From positions 1-64,000 of the forward strand of contig QAYY01000002.1 in the NCBI GenBank assembly GCA_003054665.1: a DNA stretch of 64,000 nt, in the 5' to 3' direction. Origin of the DNA: Opitutaceae bacterium EW11. GTDB lineage: Bacteria > Verrucomicrobiota > Verrucomicrobiia > Opitutales > Opitutaceae. Below the pieces are notes generated by a model that saw only the letters and a list, made by a program, of their open reading frames with translations, was not told the DNA's origin and did no database searches. The first letter of the stretch is position 1. Each line of letters opens with the position of its first letter. Position numbers and translations under genes: made by a program. Positions 43,099 to 51,055 of the stretch are shown here, in pieces.

Positions 43099-43650
43099 CT
43101 ATGAGCCTGCGGTAATCGTATAGGTGACAGTGAGGGTGACGGCGGCGGTCGGGGCCGGCACGGCGGCGTTGGACCGGAACGTGTAGATCAGCGGGAGTCC
43201 GGTGGGATCGAGCGTGTCGCTACCCATCGCGCCGATGCCGGTGATGAAGTCCTGATCGGTCGAGGTGAGGGTGACGGTGTTGTCCACGAAGGTGTTGCTG
43301 CCGCTATGTGTGCCCAGCTTGACGGTCAGCTGGGAGCCGGTCACCTCCGTGCCTGCGCTCAGCCGTGCGGTGATCTTTCTGTCCGGCGTGACGTTGTTGG
43401 TGATCCTGAGCACGGGGGCCGTTCCCTCGGCATTGCTTACGCCGACGGTTGCGCCGGTGTTGCCGGGCAGTTTGCCGGCGTCCGTGTTGGACGAGCTCAT
43501 CGTGACCGTAGGCGCGCTCCCGGTGATGGAAATAATGCTGATGGAATCGACGCCGGTGGCCACTTGGCCGGCAGTCTGCGCGTGCAGACTCGCGGCTCCG
43601 GCAGCGAAGGCGAGAGCGGGAAGAAGATGGAGGATGCGAAGTGATTTCAT
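43099..43650 (-). CDS. Small secreted pilin-like subunit 1
   Basis: The 183-residue protein has a signal peptide (MKSLRILHLLPALAFAAGAA, cleavage near LHA-QTA). The mature part is Ser/Thr/Gly-rich and all-beta: VDSISIISITGSAPTVTMSS, VLRITNNVTPDRKITARLSA, QLTVKLGTHSGSNTFVDNTV. It ends with AVTLTVTYTITAGS, an alternating strand like those in surface fibre subunits and similar to the end of subunit 2. No cysteines remain in the mature region. It is first in the operon, so it may be the major subunit. The ATG at 43650 follows a leader with a strong hairpin. No fimbrial family is recognisable. Confidence 0.65.
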   Translation of the reverse strand: MKSLRILHLLPALAFAAGAASLHAQTAGQVATGVDSISIISITGSAPTVTMSSSNTDAGKLPGNTGATVGVSNAEGTAPVLRITNNVTPDRKITARLSAGTEVTGSQLTVKLGTHSGSNTFVDNTVTLTSTDQDFITGIGAMGSDTLDPTGLPLIYTFRSNAAVPAPTAAVTLTVTYTITAGS

Positions 43651-43685
43651 GGCATGTACTGTGGTGGGTTTGAGTGAAGCGTGAT

Positions 43686-43707
43686 GCGGGAGGCAAAAGC
43701 CTCCCGC
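43686..43707. promoter_or_regulatory. Stem-loop in the leader of the fimbria-like operon
   Basis: A perfect 9-bp stem, GCGGGAGGC and GCCTCCCGC with AAAA (TTTT on the minus strand) as loop, begins 36 bases upstream of the first subunit's start codon. It has no T tail on the minus strand. It may affect mRNA stability or translation, or be a remnant repeat. The rest of the gap to the symporter gene shows no clear promoter pair. Confidence 0.45.
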
Positions 43708-43894
43708 CTCCCTTACTGCGGTGGGCTCGCTCAACCTTCAAACGGAAACACCCTCCGAAAATCTCCGTACGGGACGTTGCGTATCCGTGTAGGCGGATCC
43801 GTAGATTTCCGGGTCGGCCGAATCCTCGTAGCGGCCCGGAAAATGCGCGCCGAACGAGCCCCTCGGCCGGACGTACGGAGGCCGTCCCGGGCCG

Positions 43895-45391
43895 CTAGCC
43901 CTTCATCATCCCGAGGGCGTTTCTCCAGGCGGCACGGGTGGCGAGTTCGAAGCTGGCGCGCTGGCGAAAGACGAGGCGGTTCACAGCGAGGGCGAAGCCG
44001 ACGCAGGACCAGACTGTCGCTGCCATGAGATAGAGAAAATGCGGCGGCGCGGGAATCGACGGATGGGCGGCGTGAATCGGAGGCCAGGCGAAGATCATCA
44101 GCCCGTACAGCACGGCGCCGAAAACAATCGTGCCGATGACGGCGCGCGCGTCGACGTTGCGGAAGAGGAGGCCGGTGATGAACGCCGCGAGGATCGGCAT
44201 GCTGAAGAGTCCGATCAGCTTCTGGATCAGCTGAATGATGCTCTCGGACTGCATGTAGACGGGAATCAGAAGAATGGATACGGCGGCGAACAGGATCTGG
44301 AGCCCGGTGCTGAACCGCTTGATCTTGTCCGTCGGGTTGAAGTACCGCTGGTGGATGTCGCACACGTAGAGCGTGGCGGAGGAGTTCAGGGTCGCGGTGT
44401 AGCTCGAGATCACGGCGCCGAACATCGCCGCGGCGAACGCTCCGAGCAGCCAGGTGGGCAACAGCTCGTGCACGATGTGGCCGTAGGTCTGATCGCCGAG
44501 TTTTCCGTAGAGCTTGAAGGCGCAGATGCCGGGAATCGCGATGATCGGGGGGATGATGAGAAGCCGAATCGCGGCGGCGGCATAGACGCCCTTCTGCGCC
44601 TCGCGGATCGACGGCGCGGCCAGCGCGCGCTGGGTGATCGTCTGGTTCGTGCTCCAATAATAAAGCTGCGAGTAGATCATGCCGATGAGCAGCGCGGGCC
44701 AGGGGAGGAGCGAGTCCGAGCCGCCGATCATCGTCAGCCGTTCCTGAGGGATGCCGGAGAAATCCCAATGCACGGCGTTGAGCGAGAGCACCGTCACGAA
44801 CATCGCCATGCCGAGGACGATGATGCCGTTGTAGGAATCGCAGAACGCGACGGCGCGGAGTCCGCCGAGGATCGCGTAGCTCGCGCCGATCGCCGCGGTG
44901 AACGTGCCGATCGCAACGAGCGGGAACGGCAGGCCGAGCATCGTTTTGATCAGGAGCGAACTCGTGTAGAGCATGATCGGCAGGAAGATCAGGACGTCTC
45001 CGAGGAGGAAGATCGTCGCGACCGTGCCGCGGATGTGTTTGTTGTCGTAGCGGCGCTCCAGCAGCTCCGTCACGGTGGTGCACTTGTACCGGTAATAGAT
45101 CGGGACGAAAACCTTGGCCAGGAGGAGGAGGCCGACCACCGCGCTGAACTCCCACCAGGTGATGAGCAGCATCTGATTGCCGTTCCAGCCCACCATCGTG
45201 TCGGTGTTGATGTTGGTCAGCGTGATCGATCCGGCGATGAGGATCCAGTTGAGCCCGCTGTTCGCGAGGAAGTACTCCTTCGTGTCGCTGCTGGAATGCT
45301 TCGCCTTTCGGCAATGGAGCCAGGTCGCGAGGGCGACGGAGCCGATCAGGACGATGAAGATGACGATCTGGAAAACCGCGGCGGACGACAT
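43895..45391 (-). CDS. Sodium:solute symporter family transporter
   Basis: The 498-residue inner-membrane protein of the SSS family has about thirteen hydrophobic segments, the early DTKEYFLANSGLNWILIAGS region followed by TNINTDTMVG, the SYAILGGLRAVAFCDSYNGI motif, and QLYYWSTNQTITQRALAA, all typical of this family. It lies 75 bases downstream of the oligogalacturonate-lyase gene on the same strand, so galacturonide or unsaturated uronate uptake with Na+ is a reasonable guess. An intrinsic terminator lies between them, so expression may be only partly shared. Start ATG 45391. Confidence 0.92.
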   Translation of the reverse strand: MSSAAVFQIVIFIVLIGSVALATWLHCRKAKHSSSDTKEYFLANSGLNWILIAGSITLTNINTDTMVGWNGNQMLLITWWEFSAVVGLLLLAKVFVPIYYRYKCTTVTELLERRYDNKHIRGTVATIFLLGDVLIFLPIMLYTSSLLIKTMLGLPFPLVAIGTFTAAIGASYAILGGLRAVAFCDSYNGIIVLGMAMFVTVLSLNAVHWDFSGIPQERLTMIGGSDSLLPWPALLIGMIYSQLYYWSTNQTITQRALAAPSIREAQKGVYAAAAIRLLIIPPIIAIPGICAFKLYGKLGDQTYGHIVHELLPTWLLGAFAAAMFGAVISSYTATLNSSATLYVCDIHQRYFNPTDKIKRFSTGLQILFAAVSILLIPVYMQSESIIQLIQKLIGLFSMPILAAFITGLLFRNVDARAVIGTIVFGAVLYGLMIFAWPPIHAAHPSIPAPPHFLYLMAATVWSCVGFALAVNRLVFRQRASFELATRAAWRNALGMMKG

Positions 45392-45402
45392 GGGGTGAAG
45401 GG

Positions 45403-45435
45403 AAAAAGCAGGCCCGCCGGGATCGCCGGCGGGCC
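45403..45435 (-). terminator. Terminator between the PL22 and symporter genes
   Basis: On the minus strand a 10-bp stem (GGCCCGCCGG/CCGGCGGGCC with loop CGATC) is followed by a short U-rich run (read as TGCTTTTTCC) just before the symporter start. It would limit readthrough from the PL22 gene into the symporter gene. Confidence 0.7.
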
Positions 45436-45466
45436 CAGGAAGTCTACCGATGTAGGGGGCGCGCCA

Positions 45467-46864
45467 TTACGGGACGTCGACTTCCATCAGGTTGAGGTTC
45501 TTGCCCTCGGAGAGCAGGCCGGACTGGATGAGGACGCGCTTGCTGTCGGGGCTGAAGATCGGATGCGTATGATCCGGCTTCATCACATGCCCGGTGGTGA
45601 GCAGCGTGCGGCACCCGTTTTCGCGGCTGATGAGGTAGATGCTGCCCTTGAACGTGTCGCCGACCGCCCACTTGCCGTCCGGCGAACCGTTGCAGTGCCA
45701 GAAGCCGCCCTTCGTGCCGTTTTCCATGTCCTCCTCGACCTGGCCGAGGATCTTCATCTGGCGGTCGCGCAGGTTGACCACGGCGATGCCGGTGGGCTTT
45801 TCGCGAAGGTAGGGGAGATGGCCGATGATGAGAAACATCACCTCGTCGCGAGCGGAAACGGTCTCGTGCGTGATCCACTCGTCGGGCGTCTCGACATACA
45901 CCGGGCGATTGTTCGAGCCGTCGGCGTTGACCGCCCAGATGCGCTGCGGGGCGTCACCCGTCGTTTCGTGGCAGTAGATGATCTCCCCGGGCACCCACGG
46001 ATTCGTCTGCACGTGGCCCATGCGGAAATCCACGTCGATCACCTTTGTCACCGCGCCGGTCTTCAGGTCGATGGCGCGAATGCCTCCGGGACCGCGTCCG
46101 GCGAGTTCGAACCGCTTGCGGGCCGCCTCGCGGCTCTGGGTCGGATCGGTGTTTTTCGTGTCGACGTCGCCGCGGACGCGTTGCGCCGCCTTGTCGGCCT
46201 CCGATTTCGGAGCGGGAAGCGGGGCCGGAGCCGCGGGAGGCGCCGGCGGCGGCCCGAAGGCGACGCCCCAGTAGGCCTTGGTCTCGTCGGCATCGACGCC
46301 GAAACCTCCGGAGTCGCGGAGATCGGCCGGCAACGTGGCGACGACACGCTGGTAGATAAAGGGAGCCTTCAGCTTTCCGGCCATGCTGTCGGCGATCAGC
46401 GAACCGATATCGAGCTCGATCAGCTGGCGCGGAGGCGCGGACTTGTCGGGCGCCGGCTCTCCCGGGCGCGGCATGCGGGGACCGCCCCGCATGTACCAAA
46501 ACTTCATCTCCTTCCGCGACAGGTTGGGCGTGATCATGCCGCCGCCTTCGCGCTCGTCGGTGAGCTGGATGATGTCGCCGGTCTCTTCGTTGACGACAAA
46601 CGCCTGCCCGCCGTGGCCGCCGCGTTCGGAGCGGAAGATGATCCACTTGCCGTCGGCCGTCCAAGTCGGGTGGGTCTGGTAGGGTTTGCTATCGCTGAAC
46701 GTGGAGCTGGTGAGGACCTTGATCTTCCGGCCGGTGACGGCGTCGGTGATCGTGCGCATCTCGGACGGATAGCGCTTGCCGACATTGGACGGAGCGTCCT
46801 CGGCGAGGCTCGCCAGCGATGCGAGTGTAAGGGAACCAAGAATACAAAATGCCTTGAGGTTCAT
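45467..46864 (-). CDS. Secreted oligogalacturonate lyase (PL22)
   Basis: The 465-residue seven-bladed beta-propeller has a signal peptide (MNLKAFCILGSLTLASLASL). PL22 signatures are HPTWTADGKWIIFRSERGGH near the start, the putative catalytic histidine in IIYCHETTGD, another histidine in WITHETVS, and the metal-binding pair His432/His434 in PDHTHPIFSPDS. The family cleaves short (unsaturated) oligogalacturonates by beta-elimination. A Pro/Ala-rich insert (about residues 205-225) is present that standard enzymes lack. It sits between a TonB receptor gene upstream and a symporter gene downstream. Start ATG 46864 gives the signal peptide. Confidence 0.9.
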   Translation of the reverse strand: MNLKAFCILGSLTLASLASLAEDAPSNVGKRYPSEMRTITDAVTGRKIKVLTSSTFSDSKPYQTHPTWTADGKWIIFRSERGGHGGQAFVVNEETGDIIQLTDEREGGGMITPNLSRKEMKFWYMRGGPRMPRPGEPAPDKSAPPRQLIELDIGSLIADSMAGKLKAPFIYQRVVATLPADLRDSGGFGVDADETKAYWGVAFGPPPAPPAAPAPLPAPKSEADKAAQRVRGDVDTKNTDPTQSREAARKRFELAGRGPGGIRAIDLKTGAVTKVIDVDFRMGHVQTNPWVPGEIIYCHETTGDAPQRIWAVNADGSNNRPVYVETPDEWITHETVSARDEVMFLIIGHLPYLREKPTGIAVVNLRDRQMKILGQVEEDMENGTKGGFWHCNGSPDGKWAVGDTFKGSIYLISRENGCRTLLTTGHVMKPDHTHPIFSPDSKRVLIQSGLLSEGKNLNLMEVDVP

Positions 46865-47348
46865 GAGGTGCGGAAGGAGACGGGCGGCGGAGCCCGGGGT
46901 TACTCGATTGCGGGGCGTCTGCGCGCGGCCAGGGGACTCGGGTTGGGCGGGTAACGGAGGCGTAGCGCGACGACAGATACTCGGTCGGAATCTGCGGCGG
47001 CGAGCCGAAGGCCACACGGAGTTTCGCTTCTTACAGTCCGAGTGAAGGCCGCACGGGGGCGAACTCGGCGAATGGCGCGCCGCCGGTCACCTTGATTTGT
47101 TGTAGGCCGGGTGCCCCCACCCGGCGGTCTGCAGCGCCGCTCGCGGGGTGTGGGCACCCCGCCATATCGGAACGGAGCAGGGAGATTCGGAGGAGCGGGC
47201 GCGAGGCGTATCTCACCGGCGTCGGATTCCGATGCCGAGGCGCGAACGAAGCCGCGCCCTCCAGCGTGGTGACTGGAGAGAAGAGACTGGAGGGCGCGCC
47301 GCCGTGCGCGCCTAGCCGCTGCGGGTGGGGTGGGCGGAGCGCCTTGCG
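46865..47348. other. Intergenic region between TonB receptor and PL22 genes
   Basis: This 484-base gap shows no coding frame with protein-like content. Its right part (47094-47313) is made of palindromic repeat modules also found at 58581-58865. The left part next to the PL22 start probably contains its promoter but shows no clear consensus. Confidence 0.55.
47094..47313. repeat. Mosaic of palindromic repeat modules, copy A
   Basis: Modules, in order: (i) GCCGGGTGCCCCCACCCGGC, a hairpin with TTTGTTGTA in front, at 47094-47127; (iv) GGGCACCCCGCCATATCGG at about 47152-47170; (ii) CGGATTCCGATGCCGAGGCG region at 47215-47244; (iii) GGCGCGCCGCCGTGCGCGCC with CTGGAG in front, at 47287-47313. The same modules occur at 58581-58865 in the order iii, i, ii, with a further module iv-like copy in inverted orientation. 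Modules i to iii are each individually palindromic. Confidence 0.75.
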
Positions 47349-50213
47349 CTAGAAGGAGAAGCTCGTCGAGAGGGTCCACTTCCGCGGCTCGATGAAGTCG
47401 TAGTCGAGGCCCTGGCTGAGGCCGGTGCCGTACGCCTTGTAGCTGCGGTAGATGAGGGTGTCGTTGCCGAGGAGGTTGTCGACGTTCAGCTGAATCTTCA
47501 TCCGGACCTCCCGATTCCTCGCCCGGAAGGTCGTGTTGTAGGCGACCATCAGGTTGTACACGGAGTAGCCGGGCGAGAGGATGCGCTCGCCGTTCACGAC
47601 GTCCTGCGTGTTTCCGTATTGTTTCCCCAAGTACGTCACGCCGGCGCCGACGGAGTAACCCTTCAGGATATCCTGGGGAAACGTGTAGGTTCCGAAGAAA
47701 CTGAAGGTCGATTTGATCAGGTGGCTGTTCACGACCGGCTGCGAGAGGCTGGTGATTTCACGCTGCACGTTCTCGAGGTTGGTCCGGAGAGAGTCGCGCT
47801 TGGCCTGGATCGCCGGATCCGAACTGGGCGTCGTGGCGACGGCCTGCCATTCCGCGAGGTGTTCGGCGTAATAGCGCCGGCTGTCGGGGACGGAGTTGGA
47901 GAGTTCCGACTTCGGAATCGAGTAGTTGGCCTGAAGGCGCAGGTTGGGCGTGGGGTTTCCGACGAACTCGAATTCGTAGCCGTGGCTCTCGAGGTCCGTC
48001 GTATCCGAAAAACTCATCGACGCATTGGCGGAGGGGCCGCTGCCGGTGATGACGCCTGAAGGACCGATGTCCGTCGCGGTGCCGCCGGCGTCGAGGTAGT
48101 CGTTCCAGATTCCCTGGAAGCCGGGACCGCCGCGGGGCCGGCCGGTGGACTTGTCGCGGTAGTAGTTGGCGGACGCGTAGTATTTCCCGTCGGCGGTCGA
48201 AACGCGCAGCCCCATCGTCTGGCCTTTGCCCTTCGAAGCGCCGAGCGCCTGGCCGTAGAGCGACGGCGCGACGCCGCCTGCGAGCGGCGCGAAGTTCTCG
48301 GAGTAGTTGTAGTTGATGCCGAGCCAGCTCGTGACGTAGGCGATCACGCCGCCCTGCAGGGTCGTGCCCGACTCGTCGACGGAGGTGGCGGTGTTGCTCA
48401 GGCCGCGGATGCCGATCTTGTAGTTCGAATACTTGTCGCGGCGCGCGCCGAGGGTGAGGTTCAGCCGGTCGTTCCAGAGACGGGACTGGGAGACGATGCC
48501 CGCGTATTTGATCGTCTCGCGCAGGTCGAAATCGAACCAGTTGAACGGCATCGCCTGATACGTGAGCGTCCGCCCGTCGGCGTTTCTCGGGAGGTTCATG
48601 TACGTGAGCGATTTGTCCCAGTACATCCGGCCCCAGATCATGTGCTGGATCCAGTCGTCGGCCGTGATGCCCACCTTGTCGAACGCCAGGTACGTGCGGG
48701 GCTTCAACTCGGTGCGACGGTAGCCGCCGCTCACGCTGAACCACTGTTTCAGGGGGACGCCGAAGACGGTCGTGTCGAAGTGGTAGTTGAACTGACCGCG
48801 GAATTCCCGGGCGGGGTGATACTGGTTCTGCTGCATGAGGAACACGTCCGAGTAGAGCTTGCCGTAGTTCGGGTTGGGCTGGCCGTTCGGCAGCTGGCGG
48901 TTCAAGTCCACGGACGACGTCGCGCCGTCGGCCCCGACGTTTTCGCCGTTGTTCGTGCGCTGGGCGTCGAGGTAGCCGTAGGCGCTCAGCTGCAGCTCCA
49001 TGTTCGGGTTGATCTTCTGGTCGAGAATCGCGGTGATCGAGGCGTAACGAGCACGCAGATACGAATCGCCGGGGGCGACGGTGAAGCTCTTGTGCGGCAG
49101 GGCCGGGATGGTCGTGCCGGTCGGTCCGAAGTCGTACGCGTTGGGCTGGAGGTAGGCGTCGAAACCCACGTCGGCCGGGCCCATCGACCTGTATCCATCG
49201 TGCCAATCCATCAAACCGATGCCGGGAATCCACACGAGGGTCGTCGGACCCCACGCGGTCATCGGCTTCACGCCGGGTGCGCCGGGATTCTTCAGAGGAT
49301 CCTTGTCCGCGCCGGCGATCGTCGAACCCCACGTGGGCGCGTCGGTGTTCCGGTCCCAGAGCGAGTTGGTGTCCTTGATCGTGAACGTGTACAGCGAGTT
49401 CTTCCGGTCGTAGCCCTCCAGCTCCACGCGAAGCCGGGTGTTGTCGCTGAAGTTGTAGAGAAACGAGAGGTCGGCGGCGAACGTGCCGGCCTTGTCTCCA
49501 TCGCGCCAGCCGCGCTCGCGTTCGAGCAGGGTGTTCACGCGCACCGCCAGGCGCTTGTTCACGACGCGGTTGTAGTCGTCGGTCGCGCGGACGCCGCCGC
49601 GGTCGTTGAAGGTGAAGACCGTGTCGTTGAAACTCCGGTCGACGCGCGGCACCTTCGTGTACGTTGCGATGCTGCCGCCGATGTCGCCGACGCCGAAAAG
49701 AATCGAGTTCGGCCCGCGGGCGGCCTCGACGCGGTCGACGTTGTAGAGGTCCTGCACGACGTAGTTCGGAAAGTAGTTCCGGCTCGGAGGATTGCCGCCC
49801 TGGTCGAGATCGCCCTGGCCGCGCACGCTGAAGGCCCAGGAGTTGAATTGGCCGCCGCTGCCGGTGCGGCCTCCGCGCCAGTTCTGCGGGACCGCGCCCG
49901 CGGTCCAGCGGAGCGCGTCGCGGATATTCGTCATCTGCACGTCGTCGATGAACGCGCGGGTGAGGGAGAAAATCGGAGCCGCGGTCACGCGCAGGGGGAG
50001 GTTGGCGCGGCCGCCGGCGAGCGAGTCGACGGCGACGTAGCCGACGTCGCGGGTGGAATCGACGGTGAAGGGATCGAGCTTCACCACCTGGTCGCTCGGA
50101 GCCGTCTCGGCTGAGGTGGGCGCAGCGGCAGGGACGGCCTGGGAGAAGGCGGGGAACGGTGCCGCCGCCAGCGCGAGCGACACCGCCAGTTTCGGCGCAA
50201 GGTGTGGGGTCAT
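47349..50213 (-). CDS. TonB-dependent receptor
   Basis: The 954-residue outer-membrane receptor has a signal peptide (to about FSQA, residue 25), an Opitutaceae-style N-terminus with VVKLDPFTVDSTRDVGYVAV, a plug domain (LRVTAAPIFSLTRAFIDDVQ, DALRWTAGAVPQN) and a 22-stranded-barrel-like body with many aromatic strand ends. It terminates in WTLSTSFSF, a C-terminal phenylalanine beta-signal. It lacks the long classical TonB-box consensus I can name. It probably imports oligosaccharide, given its position upstream of PL22 and a symporter. Start ATG 50213 gives the signal peptide; the frame is open further upstream. Confidence 0.92.
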   Translation of the reverse strand: MTPHLAPKLAVSLALAAAPFPAFSQAVPAAAPTSAETAPSDQVVKLDPFTVDSTRDVGYVAVDSLAGGRANLPLRVTAAPIFSLTRAFIDDVQMTNIRDALRWTAGAVPQNWRGGRTGSGGQFNSWAFSVRGQGDLDQGGNPPSRNYFPNYVVQDLYNVDRVEAARGPNSILFGVGDIGGSIATYTKVPRVDRSFNDTVFTFNDRGGVRATDDYNRVVNKRLAVRVNTLLERERGWRDGDKAGTFAADLSFLYNFSDNTRLRVELEGYDRKNSLYTFTIKDTNSLWDRNTDAPTWGSTIAGADKDPLKNPGAPGVKPMTAWGPTTLVWIPGIGLMDWHDGYRSMGPADVGFDAYLQPNAYDFGPTGTTIPALPHKSFTVAPGDSYLRARYASITAILDQKINPNMELQLSAYGYLDAQRTNNGENVGADGATSSVDLNRQLPNGQPNPNYGKLYSDVFLMQQNQYHPAREFRGQFNYHFDTTVFGVPLKQWFSVSGGYRRTELKPRTYLAFDKVGITADDWIQHMIWGRMYWDKSLTYMNLPRNADGRTLTYQAMPFNWFDFDLRETIKYAGIVSQSRLWNDRLNLTLGARRDKYSNYKIGIRGLSNTATSVDESGTTLQGGVIAYVTSWLGINYNYSENFAPLAGGVAPSLYGQALGASKGKGQTMGLRVSTADGKYYASANYYRDKSTGRPRGGPGFQGIWNDYLDAGGTATDIGPSGVITGSGPSANASMSFSDTTDLESHGYEFEFVGNPTPNLRLQANYSIPKSELSNSVPDSRRYYAEHLAEWQAVATTPSSDPAIQAKRDSLRTNLENVQREITSLSQPVVNSHLIKSTFSFFGTYTFPQDILKGYSVGAGVTYLGKQYGNTQDVVNGERILSPGYSVYNLMVAYNTTFRARNREVRMKIQLNVDNLLGNDTLIYRSYKAYGTGLSQGLDYDFIEPRKWTLSTSFSF

Positions 50214-50391
50214 GGGGAGTATGGGTTTCGCCCGAAAATCGGGGCGGCTGCGTCGAAGCTGGGGCGCCGACTGACCCTGCGCTGCGGCCATGGTGCCGGC
50301 TCGGATTCCGTCAGAAGGGACGGGAAAATCACCTATGGGAGGCATCCGTCGCGCCGCTTGCCCCGAAGGCTCGGAACGGTACGGTGCGCTC

Positions 50392-50901
50392 ATGCCGCAG
50401 CTCGAATTCTCCACGCCGATCGGATGCTGCCGCCTGGCTTGGAACGAGGCGGGCCTCACCGGTTTCTGGTTGCCGCGGGCCGGCTCGGCCGAGGGCGGCC
50501 GGCAGGCACCCGATGCGGCGGGGGGCGAGACGCCGGCCTGGATCGCCGGGTTGATCGAGCGTATCCGCGAACATCTGACGGGGCGGTTGCAGGACTTTTC
50601 GGATACGCCGATCGACTGGACGGCGGTGAGCGAGTTTCAACGCGGCGTGTACCGCGAGACCCTGCGCATCCGGCCGGGCAGCGTCCGGAGCTACGGCGAC
50701 ATTGCCGGCGCGCTCGGACTCGGGCCCGCAGGCGCTCGGGCGGTGGGCGTGGCCCTGGGCTCCAATCCATGGCCGCTGATCGTGCCGTGCCACCGCGTGG
50801 TGGCGTCGGACGGCCGCATGACCGGTTTCTCCGCGCCGGGCGGGATCCGGACGAAAACGCGTCTCCTGGTGCTCGAGGGCGCAGAGCTGATTTCCGAATA
50901 G
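50392..50901 (+). CDS. ogt: Methylated-DNA-protein cysteine methyltransferase
   Basis: The 169-residue repair protein has the active site VPCHRVVASD with Cys133, the preceding NPWPLI, the recognition-helix region RPGSVRSYGDIAGALGL and final LLVLEGA. It transfers O6-alkyl groups from guanine to its own cysteine in a suicidal reaction. It is a single-domain Ogt form, without the Ada N-terminal regulator. The ATG at 50392 is chosen because family similarity begins there; a GTG/ATG upstream would add a non-conserved stretch. It is divergent from the TonB receptor gene. A terminator follows. Confidence 0.94.
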   Translation: MPQLEFSTPIGCCRLAWNEAGLTGFWLPRAGSAEGGRQAPDAAGGETPAWIAGLIERIREHLTGRLQDFSDTPIDWTAVSEFQRGVYRETLRIRPGSVRSYGDIAGALGLGPAGARAVGVALGSNPWPLIVPCHRVVASDGRMTGFSAPGGIRTKTRLLVLEGAELISE

Positions 50902-50933
50902 CACGGGCCTGAGTATCGGCGGCCCGCTCGTCC

Positions 50934-50962
50934 CCGGCGCCTTGCGGGGGCGCCGGTCTTTT
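50934..50962 (+). terminator. Intrinsic terminator after ogt
   Basis: CCGGCGCC pairs with GGCGCCGG around TTGCGGG, followed by TCTTTT. It lies 33 bases after the ogt stop codon. Confidence 0.78.
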
Positions 50963-51055
50963 GAGAGTCATCCCGTCGGCACCGCGGCCGCAACCCTGCG
51001 GCCGTGCGGACCGTAGCTTCTTCAAGGCTGTCGCCGTCGGCCTCCCTTCATCACC

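Noticed and set aside
44039-46954. Open plus-strand frame of about 970 codons opposite the symporter and PL22 genes
   Set aside because: Its translation is rich in Arg, Asp, Val and Gly without hydrophobic or domain structure, while the minus strand encodes two clear proteins.
48642-50114. Plus-strand open frame of 490 codons opposite the TonB receptor
   Set aside because: Antisense shadow in GC-rich DNA; the receptor on the other strand has a signal peptide, plug and C-terminal beta-signal.
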